A model generated the notes under the pieces. That model saw only the letters and a list, made by a program, of their open reading frames with translations, was not told where the DNA came from and ran no database searches. A program made the position numbers and the translations under genes. From assembly GCA_021292105.1 (NCBI GenBank), contig CM037862.1, forward strand, positions 34,128,245 to 34,192,244: a stretch of DNA of 64,000 nucleotides. The letters run 5' to 3'. This document shows positions 14,301 through 25,600 of this stretch, piece by piece (within the stretch, counting starts at the first letter, position 1; each line of letters starts with the position of its first letter). This DNA is from Anadara kagoshimensis. Its lineage: Eukaryota; Mollusca; Bivalvia; Arcoida; Arcidae.

Positions 14301-15791
14301 ACCATAGGTCAAAGAAAAATATGAATGAGGAAGATAGAACTGGATTTATTCGAAACCTAACTAATGGTACTAGTAAAACAAAAAATATGGGGAGGCTAGG
14401 TTTGTCCCACAGACAGACAGTATTGTTTCACAGACAGTATTTTGTTGGACAAGGGCACCTACAAAATTGGCCACTGTCAATCATTTGTAAAATCACAAAA
14501 TGTTCAAAATACAAAAATGAACTGTTAAAGAATACAATGTCATGTCATTAATGATTTAGCAAGCTCATATTATTCAGTTTGCTTTGCACAGCAAATAAAT
14601 GTCATATCTTAAGAGTTCAAGGCATCAGCAGACAGAAAAAGAGAGAAGGAAGTAAATATAAGCTATGTAAAGTAGCAGTATACAATGTGATTAAAACAAT
14701 AGGTCTGACTGTAAACACTTTATTGATTGATTGATTGAATGGGGTTTTACATCCCAGTCAATAATACTTCACTTATATGGAGACATCACCACCTATAAGT
14801 GAATGGACAGAAAGTTTAACCTTTGCAGTGTGCTCAGGGCAATGTGCAAGAAAGGTTTTCTAATATTTCATATCTGCTGTGACACGTGACATCAGTCTGT
14901 GGGCTTCCTCCAAAGGACCTTGTGACTTTCATTTCTAAATGCAGAGTGCTTGGCGAATGAACTGTCACTACCTATTTTCAAGTCTTGGTCAGACCCAGCC
15001 AAGTTCAAACCTCCCACATATGAAGCGAGCAATCTACTGAAGTGGTTTCAAACCCTTTATCCAATTGGTTCCTCCAATGCATCATGCAATCAATAACCTG
15101 TAACATTGTTTGGCACAAACAGTTTGGAAAATGTCTATGTTCAAAATTCTCAGTATTTGGTCGATTATGTGTGGGAACATTTTTATTGGAAAACATTAAC
15201 TGATGCGATGTGATTTAATATCAAATGGGAACAATAGTTGTTCTGTGCACATGTTAAGGATGGTACATGCACACTGGCAAACTAATTCATTTCAACTTGA
15301 ACTTAGCTAGATGTTTCACAAAGCAAACCCACGTAAACAAAAAAAAAACAACTTTCCATTTGGAGCTCAGAGTAAACCAAAACTCTTCTAAAATTAACTC
15401 TGTGTAAAAAGAACACCTGTCTAAACTGAACCCTGAGAAAACAGAACACCTATCTACTAGAACTGCTACAATGTATACTGAACCCAAGTAATCCATTTCC
15501 TTAATTTCGTTGGATGGTGTTTGGTTTAGACTGACATTATTTACTGTATTTTTTATATTTAAATTAACAAATAAACACATAAATAAACAAATTCTGGTAA
15601 CATATTTATAAATAAGACTCATAGTGAAAGTGCCCCCCCCCCCACCTTAGCACACCTTTTTAACTATCCATACTTACTCTATATTCCTTATGGAAGCCGT
15701 TTCCAGATGGATCTTCTTCATTTTCCAGTTCACTAACATGGTTTATAAATTTCTGGAGACACGCCTGTAATTTATCTGTCCGATTATCCAT
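1..15791 (-). CDS. PTPN12/18/22-like (PEST family) non-receptor tyrosine phosphatase, 5' part
   Basis: Removes phosphate from phosphotyrosine; cytoplasmic by family. Seven coding exons are seen (transcription order): 15678-15791, 11469-11577, 8088-8164, 5629-5763, 4565-4636, 3783-4003, 2298-2364; together 795 nt, 265 codons, with frame kept across every junction. Visible landmarks: KNRYRD pTyr-loop region (residues 66-71), [29 protein letters not shown] loop (206-208), signature HCSAGCGR (241-248, catalytic Cys242), then [13 protein letters not shown]. Wording such as [11 protein letters not shown] and EMGKKKC is typical of the PTPN12/18/22 group; which member cannot be decided because the tail is outside the window. 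The start ATG at 15791 gives an N-terminus of the length expected in the family. Donors are mostly GTAAGT; exon 3 uses GTTTGT. Introns hold most of the repeats listed between 2.4 and 15.6 kb. Confidence 0.9.
2298..2364 (-). CDS. Phosphatase signature exon (catalytic loop), source of the minisatellite
   Basis: 67-nt exon after a TTTTAG acceptor. It completes the Ser codon split from the upstream exon (HC-S) and encodes SAGCGRTG, then [15 protein letters not shown], ending GGG before GTAAGT. It holds the P-loop Arg248. Its last 45 nt and the first 8 nt of the intron are the repeat unit of the array that starts right after it. This copy has the acceptor and P-loop; the repeat copies have neither. 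Confidence 0.92.
3590..3725 (+). repeat. Degenerate SINE-like fragment
   Basis: Contains the run 'tgtgagaatgttgtcagtta' followed by a 'ttctccaggcactcatgtttcc' -like stretch. A related stretch occurs near 60080-60160. I recognise this pattern as a common bivalve tRNA-derived SINE body, but this copy is heavily worn. It lies in a phosphatase intron. Confidence 0.4.
5251..5439. mobile_element. Tc1/mariner-type MITE
   Basis: 189-bp non-coding element with ends CAGTAAAACCTCGATT and ...CAAGGTTTTACTG in inverted orientation, flanked on both sides by TA (5249-5250 and 5440-5441), the target-site duplication expected of Tc1/mariner elements. There is no transposase ORF. It lies in a phosphatase intron. 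Similar CAGTAAAACCT or CAGTCAAACCTGTCT starts occur near 56073 and 51420. Confidence 0.75.
6010..6920 (+). repeat. Two related SINE-like copies and a hairpin
   Basis: Two stretches, about 6020-6140 and 6708-6925, share a body running from 'cactgctta-aatga' through 'gctag-tcagt-g' and 'atg-tctcaagtt' to 'cagttatttccta'. The tRNA-like start 'agctagctcagttgctg' suggests a tRNA-derived origin. In the second copy a hairpin (arms AAACATGGATTTTAC and GTAAAATCCATGTTT, about 6789-6880) is inserted, itself with inner arms TTACCTGG/CCAGGTAG. I cannot name the family. Confidence 0.45.
9274..9519. mobile_element. MITE with ~45-bp terminal inverted repeats
   Basis: Left end CAGTTTCACAATCATTCCTT and right end AAGGAATGATTGTGCAACTG are inverted copies; similarity continues inward through 'ctaagattttcct-aacttaaattt' and its complement. 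It is about 245 bp with no coding capacity. Single-end relics with the same 'caatcattcc..actaagattttcc' start are at 17144-17175 and 20825-20860. Confidence 0.75.
9770..10060 (-). repeat. Interspersed repeat, inverted relative to the copy at 30268
   Basis: Read on the minus strand it begins 'tttggttggttgaatgttcc', then has 'aacatcacattagca', 'gtcagctattcatgacgag', 'ggattaatc', 'cactcagggtgactttaa' and 'gctcactgagt'. The same order of blocks is found on the plus strand at 30268-30545. This is a widespread mollusc repeat as I recall it; class (SINE or DNA element) is not clear. Confidence 0.6.
11982..14135 (+). mobile_element. Non-autonomous tandem-core element, copy 1 (possibly Helitron-like)
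   Basis: 2.15-kb element starting TAAACAAGAGGCCCATGGGCC and ending GGTCAGGTGAGCTAAAAA. Near the left end is the palindrome GGCCCATGGGCC and GCTCACCTGA; near the right end is a TGACC-TTC-GGTCA hairpin and TCAGGTGAGC, an inverted copy of the left motif. The middle (about 12110-13635) is ~10 tandem units of ~145 bp. No ORF of note. The 3' hairpin followed by CTAA resembles a Helitron 3' end, but the 5' end does not start with TC, so the class is left open. A 36-bp duplication sits at 12036-12104. It lies in intron 1 of the phosphatase gene. Confidence 0.8.
12110..13635 (+). repeat. Tandem array of ~145-bp units, each with nuclear-receptor-like sites
   Basis: About ten units, each carrying TGACCTTGACCTTTGAACCC. 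On the opposite strand this reads GGTTCA-A-AGGTCA (a DR1-like pair) followed directly by AGGTCA, and it contains TCAAGGTCA, the extended half-site bound by the FTZ-F1/NR5A and ERR families. Presence of the sites is seen; any binding is inference. Confidence 0.85.
14722..15055 (-). repeat. tRNA-derived SINE-like copy
   Basis: The tRNA-like head lies at the right (minus strand 'gattgctcgcttcatatgtgg'), the body contains 'gaaatgaaagtcacaaggtcc', and the tail is a TCAATCAATCAA repeat at the left. A sister copy is at 16672-16953, and fragments are near 22085 and 24385. It lies in intron 1 of the phosphatase gene. Confidence 0.65.
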
Positions 15792-15875
15792 GGTTTGACT
15801 TCTATGTAAACATACTACCGTTATTTACAGACGAGGAAGTGATTGTTTTCGTACGATCGGATGACCCCGTGATAT

Positions 15876-15883
15876 CACGTGAT
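15876..15883. promoter_or_regulatory. TCACGTGA E-box upstream of the phosphatase start
   Basis: A perfect palindromic E-box inside ATCACGTGATC, about 85 bp before the phosphatase ATG. This is the type bound by USF/MITF/TFE bHLH-zip proteins. The same 11-mer occurs at 52604-52614 between CDK20 and its neighbour. Function is inferred from position only. Confidence 0.35.
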
Positions 15884-16671
15884 CACCGAGACAAAAATCT
15901 TTTGTAATCCAGTTTAAATATTTTTAAATACACCTCGTGCCACTTAGAAACTATCACTTAAATTATTTTTAAATACTAGTATATAACTTTGAATCATCAT
16001 CGTCGTCATCATCATCATCATCATCATTATTAACAAAAAAAAATCACCATCATCATCATCATTATCTGATTATTATTACTATTGTTAACAAAAATTTCAA
16101 TTCAAGTAAAAACTTTTATTTTTTATTTGATTGAAATTTCAAAATATAAAGTTCCTGAAACTTATGAAAGGTCTGTTCATAGAAAAACATAACTTTGTTA
16201 TTACTTCAACTGTTCAAAAAGTCTTAAATTAAGTCCTGCGCGTTTTAAGTAGTTTTTGATGAAACAAACTGTGAAAAGGGAAGATAATTTGAAATATTAA
16301 ATACGAGGTTTTATGAATTTTCATAAATTCTCTCTAAAATCCGTTTACCAGACACGTCCAGATTCTAAGGTCACACAAAGTTAAAAGGGGAAAAACCGCA
16401 CAACTAAGTCTAAAAACAACCATCATTCAAACTGTCATGTGCAGTCTTAAATTTTTATAGAATAACGGATTCAAAAGTAGCACAATCACGACAATACTAC
16501 TCATGCTACTTTTGAAATGCAATAAAAACGACATCACAATTCTATCATTGCAGTAAAAGAAAATATTGTTCATTATTCGGAACAATGATTAAAAAACAAA
16601 CATACATATATTTGAAAATATAAGTTGTTTTTTTTAGGAAATTTGAAATATTTATATTTAAGTGAATACAA

Positions 16672-16953
16672 CCCTATCAGAATTACGTTCCAGTCAAGAA
16701 CATTTCACTTATATCGAGGCGTCACCAGCTACATGTGTCAGAAATTTTAACCTCAGGTGCTCAGGACCGAATGTGCAGGAAGACTTCTTTAAAATTTCAA
16801 GCCTGCCGTGACACCCGTGACTTTCATTTCTAAATGCCGAGTGCTTGGCGAAAGAACAGTCACTACCTATATAGCTATTTTCAAGTCTTGGTCATACCCA
16901 GACCCACGCCCTCTCACACACAAAGCGAGCACTCTACCACTGGGCTACCGTAC
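16672..16953 (-). repeat. tRNA-derived SINE-like copy
   Basis: On the minus strand the head reads TAGCCCAGTGGTAGAGTGCT, a good pol III A-box region, followed by a worn B-box region, then a body shared with the copy at 14722 ('gaaatgaaagtcacgggtgt', 'ggtgacgcctcgatataagtg'). Confidence 0.65.
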
Positions 16954-16984
16954 GTAGTGGTGTTAGTAGTTAAAGGCCTATTGT

Positions 16985-17155
16985 AACTAGACCTAAATTT
17001 GATGGACCACAATCATTTAACTAGACCTAAGTTTGATGGACCACAATCATTTAACTAGACCTAAGTTTGATGGACCACAATCATTTAACTAGACCTAAGT
17101 TTGATGGACCACAATCATTTAACTAGACCTAAGTTTGATGGACCACAATCATTCC
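16985..17155 (+). repeat. 34-bp tandem repeat, five copies, abutting a MITE end
   Basis: Five near-identical copies of a unit containing ACTAGACCTAAGTTTGATGG and ending CCACAATCATT. The last copy runs straight into CCTTAACTAAGATTTTCC, which is the end of the MITE family at 9274. The repeat therefore includes the outer ~11 bp of the MITE end plus flanking host DNA. Confidence 0.85.
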
Positions 17156-17391
17156 TTAACTAAGATTTTCCAAATTTTGCATATTTTGACAATCTTTTTT
17201 TCGGAATTACAAATTAACAGTTTTCACAAAAACTTAATACAAATGTTAAGTAAATCATGTAAGATGTATATAAGTGAATCACTCTTATCAAGTTCACAAC
17301 AAAGACAAATATACCGGTCCATCACAATCCACAATCCACAAAGCAAAATAAAATAGTTGAAAACTTACAAATTAAGGGATACATGAAGTAC

Positions 17392-17454
17392 GTTACTTAT
17401 TCAACATTGCAGCGTTCAACATTGAATAAGTAACAGTTACTTATTCAACATTCG
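17392..17454. repeat. Inverted repeat (hairpin)
   Basis: Arms GTTACTTATTCAA and TTGAATAAGTAAC around a short loop, followed at once by a third arm copy in the first orientation. No coding content. Confidence 0.7.
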
Positions 17455-19591
17455 CAAATATTTTCGTTTCATTTATAAAACATCCAATAAAACAAATTTT
17501 ATCACATTTCACGATTAAGTGTCACTACCAAGTATGGTTACCCTCAGTGCCTCGGAACACATTGACTTATAGGTTCAATGTAAGAGTATATTTCATATAG
17601 ACGGAAAGTAAAGTGCCTGAGCAAAGTGAAGCTTTCACTGTGCTGGGAATTTCGAAATATCATTTTGTTTAAGTTAAACACGCAAACTTCCACCTGGTAT
17701 AAGCGAGTACGACCGGATCCTCCGGAAGGGTAAGTCTATCCCTGTCTAGTACGTCTACTAGCTACACGTGTAAAAAGAAAATTGAGAATGGGTGGAACAT
17801 GGAACTACAGAAAATCTAGGATTTTCGCGTTCAAACTTAAGGGCACTTTTGTTTTCGCGTCGGCGATAATAGAACATTATATATCTTGTCAAAATCAAAT
17901 ATTCGGGTTTGTTTTTTCGTGTGTTATAACTGTCGCATACTCACGAGAAAATTTTCCGATCCACAGTATAAGACGTCAAATATATCCAGGATAGTTTTGG
18001 ATACTGTAACGAGGAATACCACTGATTTTAATCAAGATACCAGACTTTGGACACAGTATTACTGGTGCGGTGAAAGTACAATTTACTATGGTCAGTACCT
18101 GCGTGATATCGGTCACACCGTGGACTACCTCGCAATGGGGGAGATGGTTATGGTGAATGGGGGCAATGATTTGAAGCTAGGATTTAGTTTAGTTTAAACA
18201 ATATTTTTATTCAATGAATATCATTTTACAAAGTTGTAGATTACAAAGTATAAATTGGGATTCTGAAATAAGAATTAAATTCTTATATTAATCAGTCTCC
18301 CACAACTGCATATATATAATAATATAATTTTGGACATATGGGTTCAAACGATTTCGTTCTCTATTAAAATGGCATGACAGCTATAGCTTTTCAAACAAAT
18401 TCTAACTTTTTGAGAATTAAGAATTTATGGTTGAAGTTTTTTTTTTTAAATTTATTTGTTACCAGGCGTGATTATTCAAATCCTTATGTCACCAACAATC
18501 CAATATTTAGAAAATAACACCGTTCCTTATTATGTACATGTATATCGAATAAGGAGAGTGTTATTTATTAATATATCAAAATACACATTGGTTTTTAAAA
18601 CAAACTTTTTATATAAATAGTAGAAAAAGTATGGCCAATGGCATTGGCTTGTCCGCATTGCAATTCAAAATCTTTTATTATACATTCAAGATATTTAATC
18701 GAAATAAAAACGTTCAACACACAATATATTTCGTTTTTTCCCTTTTTTATTTATATACATTATATACAATATAATACAATGAAATTATATACAAAGTCAT
18801 GTGTTTTACAATAATTCCTATTTTCAAAACCTCACAAACCACTTTGAAATGTAACGAATCTTTCCTGTCACTAGATTTGAACTATAAGAACTGGAATCAT
18901 AGCAGATCTAAATCTTTACGCCTTACCCCCCCCCCCCCCCCAAATAAGAGTACTGGTTCTTTAGGTGAATCAGTCGTATTTATTATGTAATTTTTTTCAA
19001 ATTGAATAATTTGCATATATTGAATAAAATTACATTTTATATTAAGGGATTGCCTGTCCCTTAGAAGTTTACTGTTTCATATACGCAAATGTATATCATC
19101 AATATACTCTTTGATAAACTATATGAAAGATGGGCTGACTGTTTTGTCTAGAATAGTATAGGCTAGTATACTGAATGTGCATCAAATCCCAGGTGAAATT
19201 AATAAACTAAAGCTAGGAAATATCAAAAGAAAAATATTTACAAAACTGTATATGACAATTTAAGTTTAAAAAAAAATTTCTAAAATCAGCATATGACACA
19301 ATAATGTTAAAATGAGTATAATATACAACGAAGACGTTGTATACATATGAATTTGCATGCCACGCAATATCTGGATTTTTCATATTGCAGCAACAACATC
19401 GAGTAATTACAGAGGTTATCAATGTTACAAAAACATATATTAAAAAATTCTATGTATGAATATGTCATCATTTTTTTATAATTCTTTTAGCGAAAATCTC
19501 AAATGACTGAGGTGTAAGCCTGAAAATTCTAAGACTAAAATCAAGATTTTTCATATAAAGTGTTTTGTCTATTTTGATCCTATAAAGAAGT

Positions 19592-19851
19592 CTATCCTAC
19601 AATTTCGTGTACTGGTGATACATCAACATGGTTCTGTGGAAGTAAAACGTGGTCTATAACATGTATTACACCGTTTGTTATGCTGATATCTGCTTGTATC
19701 ACTTTGGCGTTCTCAATCATAACATTACCTAGAAAATACAAATGTTGTGTCTTAGTAACAGAAGAAGTAAGAGCAACAAGTGTACTCAATTACGGTATGC
19801 TTCTTCAAAATGACATTAACGACAACGAATATAGATGGAAAATAATAAAAT

Positions 19852-19913
<62 letters not shown>

Positions 19914-22654
19914 CCACTTCCCATACCAAGCATCGCCTATACGAGGAGATATTGGACCTTGTTACACACCTCAATGTCGTTTATGGTCTCGTGCTGCCAT
20001 ACATCTGTTCAAAGTTTGACAAAAATCGATCCATGGATATGAAACTTAAGGAGCGGACACTATATATCATGATACATGTACGTGGGTTATTGAACAAACA
20101 TTATATATTATTAAAAATGCTTTATTTACAGAGAAGGCTATAAAAAGTTGATTGCAACAGCAAAAGGAGTATCATAGCATTATTTAACGTATAAAGGTCA
20201 TACAACTTCGGCTGTTTAGCTTTTCACAATTTCCACCCCAATGCACCATTTATAATAATCGTCTCCACATAAAAGGAATACTCTTTATTGGAACCTAAAA
20301 CAGAATTTAAACGATTCCAACTTGTCTCCAAGAAACCTTTTTAATTGTCATATACTGTGAAATCATTAATTTTCGTGAGTGCCCGTTTTCATTGTTATAG
20401 AGGACACTGGCCAACGAATTTACACATCAACGAAATAGTATAGGTTACAAACAACCACAAAACACGAGTTTTCACCTATATATGAAATAGAATTTTTCTC
20501 TCTTAGAATCGCAAAATTGGACACCACGAAAATTTAATGATTTCACGGTTATATAATTATTACATCAATACCTAGTACCTACCGTCTTGTATGATAACTC
20601 TAACATCTTTTCCGTTCAGTGTTTGGATATTTTCGTTTCTAAGACCAGCACTGTAAAATGTACCTTTTATTATGTGGTAATTCATCAAAGCTGAAATGAA
20701 AAGAAATGATATCGAGGTCTTGACAAAGATAGCTAAATATACCTTATAGTAAAAAACAGCATACTATATATTAAAAATGTAAGACGCAAGAATTTTGAAC
20801 ACGTACCGCTAGCTCCGGGTTTTCAATCATTCCACAACTAAGATTTTCCTTTTTCACGCAATTTTTGAATTGAGTATTACTTTTTGCAATCGTTAATGGT
20901 ATTACAAACACGACAATATGAATATCTTGAAAAAAAAGCAGTTATTCAAATTGAAATTTAGCTTAGCTTAATTTAGTTTAGTGAGGGTTAGCTATGAAAT
21001 TATTGTCAAAATTATACTAGAATTTTACCTTATAAGTTATAACTTTAATGTTGAAAAAAACACCGAACAATTTAAAGTTCCCAGGTGAACTTTCACTTGG
21101 GAAGTGAGCCCAGGTGATGTTTTATATCTTATAGATTTTTCTCTCATGAAATGATAAACCGTTTTATTTTCAAAAAAAATTGCACATGTATCTAGACAAA
21201 AGACACTGTGTTAAATGTTTTAGTCAGAACAGTGAAGACTTCGAGTGTAATTAGAGACTGACCTTTAGAATGTGTCACGTTCAAAAATACATCATTTAAA
21301 TAACCAGCTGGTAGTGCATAGAATGCTGCATCTAAAGGTGCAAATATAGTAAGTGGTCCGCCTGAAATTACAACAAAAAGGTAGATTTTATAAAAACCGT
21401 TATAATACCAATACGATGTAGTTATTACTTTATACAAGTTTAATAATAGTGTACTTAAATAATCTCGTCTGGGTACGCTGTGTAACTGGCAATTTCAACA
21501 TCTGTTAGCCGAGAAAGAAGCGTCAATTGGATACCGTAAAGCAAAGGAAGGAAAATGCTAAATCTGCAGAGAAGCAAAATAAATATTTATCTGGACATCT
21601 TAAAATTGACTAAATCATTTATGATAGTCTAAATGCAATGACTGGTTATAATACCTTGTAGCTCTGTGGCAATATTAGCCCGTATAGCGTTGTAAGTCAG
21701 CTGTGTAAAGTTAGGTTTACTGGCTAGATATTGGAGCGAACTTTCTTCCGGTATTGGGAACATTACTCTATCAATCAAATGGATTACACCATTGGTGGCT
21801 TGTAAGTCAACTGTGATTATTTTACTTCCGGTAGCTGTCACAACCTGAGGAATAAAGAAAAATGGTGTTTCATTAAATAGAACATGATTTGAAGTTACAA
21901 GCTTGAAAGAAAAACTATATACATTATTTTTCAGGAAGCAGAACACCGTAGGATAGATGCCGCATCATAAACATGCCGGGGTTAACGTTCCTGACAATAC
22001 TGTTCTACTCATCCCAGTAGCTATAAGTAAAGTGTCTTTGTAGTGTTCAGACTTATATAATGGAGACAGGCCTTTCGGGTTTTATAGGTTTTAAGGTGTC
22101 TTCCGAAGGCCCCATGACTTTCATTTCTAAATGGCGAGTGCATGACGAAAGAACAGTCACTACCTATTTAGGGACAATAGACGATGCTAGAAAAATAATT
22201 CCCTTAGCTTCAATATGTAAGAACAGAATTCAAATGCACAATGTAACTAGAGACAATGAGGTGATCAGGGGGGTAGCTGGGTCCGAGATATCGTGTAGGC
22301 ACAGACGAACGATGTGAAGAGTGCCGATGGGAGTGGGTGCGGGAGGAGGAGGAGTTGGGGGGGGGGGGGTTTGACCCCCGACAAAGAGATGGGGATTTTT
22401 CGTTGTCGTAGACCTTTGTCGTTTGGTTCGTCACCAGTATAATACTATGTGTCCATTTAAATGTATGTTTCCATCTTAGGACGAAGGAAAGCAATACAGA
22501 CAAAGTCGAGATATCTTTCAAAAGTGTTTTTGTACCGTCTTCATTATCACAGAAATAATGTTAGTGTTAGTAAAAAATGCTTCTATGCCCGAGTTTCTAA
22601 AACATGAAACATCTGCTTATTGACGAGTTTATGTCGGTTCTATTTTGCTTTCGA

Positions 22655-22697
<43 letters not shown>

Positions 22698-25600
22698 GAA
22701 GGATTGGTTATTTTGTACTGTGTATATAGCGCACGACAATGTGATTTAAGCACCACAAAGCGAGTGTACATCGATCACAATATGCATGCGAGACTGTGTG
22801 CTAAGTATTACCACGCGTGTTTGTGTTAATACCGAAAATGCGCGTATGTCTGTATGTACGTGTATATTTGTGTTTATCACTAAATAGTGTGTGTGTGTGT
22901 GTTTTTTTACGATCTCTCTCTCTCATAGTGTGGAAGGGTATATTTGCATATGTAGCCCAATATGCGTTCACCCCCTGTGTGTGCGTGTGTGTGTGTGTGT
23001 GTTAATACTAGACAAAGATGTTCGTGAAACGAGATCCATTGAATTATTTAAAGAACTAAGCATGCAAATAATTCACCAAAGAATCCATTATCACAAATCA
23101 ATTTTAATGTTCAAAGCTGTAAATGACATATCTCCATCATATATTTCTGATTTATTTAAATCTTGTTCTGATTGCAACACATATCAACTTCGATCTAGCC
23201 ATTCTAACAATTTATTTTTATATAGACCTAATTCAGAATTACGAAAATCATCAATTTCATACTCAGGTTCAATAGTTTGGAATTCATTACCAACACAATT
23301 AAAAAATGCGACGTCTTTGAAGAATTTCAAAAAGTTATATCAAAGTACTTTTTTTTACATATTAATTCGATAATATTATATTATCTTAACATTTGGTTGT
23401 TTAATATATATATACACTTGTACATAGTTTTATACTTAGCATATGTTTTATATTTTGCGTGATTATTATTTTAATTATTTTTAATTACTACATGTAAAGA
23501 AATGTTATTTTGTATTAATAGTATATAATCACTCATATTAGAGGGCCTTATGTAAGATTGGCTCAGTCCAAATAAGCAACCCTCGAAAAATAAAGTCATT
23601 ATTATTAGTGTGTGTGTGTGTGTGTGGCGAGGTTTCGTGAAAATATACTTTATTTGTTCTATTGTTCTGGATCAAGTTGGATTTAAATGTAATTTACCCT
23701 ACAGGTAATTATATAAATCGTGCATGTCTTCGATCCGGAGCTGTGTTCACTATTCATTAAAACATTTTGTGGTATGTAAGAGTTACGTGGAATGCCATTA
23801 CCAAGAATAATAGAATAATTTTAATTGTATTTAACTAAATTCTTCAAAAAGTTAAGCTATACTGTGAAGAAACTTCTATATAAAAAATAATATTTTTTTT
23901 TTCTTTATATCAAAATTTAACATAAAATATAACATGTATCTACAAAGTTGATTTTAAATACATTACTAAACGACACCAGAATGAAGTGATTCCAGATATC
24001 GTCATAAACCAACATTACTCAGTGTTGATCAATTTTGTTTCCCGTGCTGTTCTTAACAGAATAGTGTAAGATGTCGGAGCAGTCTCCGATATCAAACGGG
24101 AAGGTGGTTCATTATATACGTGATGGATATTTTGACCACTCGCCCTTTCGGGGGCGCTCTCTCAATTCTTATACTATTTCTGACTTTTTACTTTCCTGAT
24201 TTCTGTCTTGTATTGTACAGTTGGTGTTCTATTGCTTACAATAGCCATCATCTGCCCCTGGACTACTATTGCCTAGTGGTTTAGGGTTAAACTCTCCTGG
24301 GCTACGGTTGCCTAGTGGTTAAAGTCTTTAATCACAGGGTGCCTAATAAACCCTGCTGTTTAATGGCATCAGCGCAACACCGACAAAATTTCTGCACCTT
24401 AGCCTATAGCTGGTGACGTCTCGATGTAAGTATAATATTCTTTACTGGTATGTAAAACGCTATCACTCAACTTAAGTTTTAAACGTATATATCTGTTGCC
24501 AATTTGCTCCTCAAAATAATGTACGAAAGAAACTTATCAGGAGTTGAGCAACACATGTGATGAAGAACGGCTGATAAATTGCTGATGTGGAGTAAAAGAA
24601 CGGACTATCCTCTTTCCTTGGAGTTAATCTCTGGCGTTTTTTATTTTTTTAATTTTTTTAATTTATTTTATACTTGTTCAAATCATTATCATTAATAATC
24701 CGTCCTCTGGCCGATACTGGTTGCCATGGTACCAATATGCATACGCTTTGTAAAAATTAGTTTGTAGCAGATCGGGAGGCGTGGACCACACGAACATTAA
24801 GAGTAATTTATATGTAAGAATATGATTTTTTGTGTGACTAAAACAATATACAACCAATCGACCACCCTTCTTATCCATGATATTATTAATCTCTGAACTA
24901 GTGTGTGAACTAATTTTCACCATTAATACGCCTTGACTTAATATAAAAAGCATTATGTAACAGTGTGTATGTGTGCAGGGGCGAAGCTGGGTCCGAGATA
25001 TCGTGTAGGCACAGACGCATGATGGGTAGAGTGCCGATGGGAGTGGGTGCGGGAGGAGTTGGGGGGGGGGGGGGGGTTTCCGGGAAATTTTAAAATATTA
25101 AATAGAAAAACACGCAATTCAGAGTGTTTTAATGTCTTTATAACACATTGTATCATCTATGCTATAAAAACTTTATACCGAAATCGTTAATTAAAAGATT
25201 TTTTTCTTATTTCAGTGGATTGCTGTCAAATGATTTTTCATAGCAGGATGTTTCTCTGATTTGTGTTTTTGAAAACTCTTAGTGCCTCGCCATAGTCTAT
25301 GTTAGATGCGGTAGCTCAGTTGGTTCAGTGCTCGCTTCGTATGTGGAAGGTCGGGGTTCGAATACCGGCCAGGCAGAGTGGCAGTCTTCAGCAATTATAG
25401 ATGAAAGTCACCGATCCTTTGGATGAGATCTTTAAAAAACCCTTGGCACGGTAAGCGTGACACGCGAAACACACTCACTGCACATTTCCCTACACGCACT
25501 AGAAACTTGTATTAATTAAATTAAATTAAATTTAATTCTTAATACATTGACATATTTGTCAAAATAATGTGTAGGCACGTGCCTTTTGGCCTTAAGGCAG

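Larger units (their letters stand above)
15792..19591. other. Intergenic region between phosphatase and FAS1 genes
   Basis: Upstream of the phosphatase start and downstream of the FAS1 stop. It holds a TCACGTGA palindrome (15876-15883) 85 bp from the phosphatase ATG, a CAT-rich microsatellite (about 15995-16060), a worn copy of the ATTCAAAAGTAGCAC inverted-repeat family (16436-16520), a SINE-like copy (16672-16953), a 34-bp tandem repeat (16985-17155), a hairpin (17392-17454) and a C-run near 18926. The open frames here (for example 103 codons ending at 18197) show no domain, no splice support and no similarity I recognise. Confidence 0.7.

Noticed and set aside
17782-18197. Two overlapping frames of 70 and 103 codons
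   Set aside because: No domain, no splice context, and no similarity I recognise; size is within chance for the region.
19680-20143. Frames of 102-120 codons over the CT run
   Set aside because: They depend on the CT microsatellite and overlap the last FAS1 exon on the other strand.
22817-23005. Val/Cys-rich frame
   Set aside because: Product of GT microsatellites.
25306-25375. Functional tRNA gene
   Set aside because: A and B boxes are good, but the ends do not form an acceptor stem and a SINE body follows.
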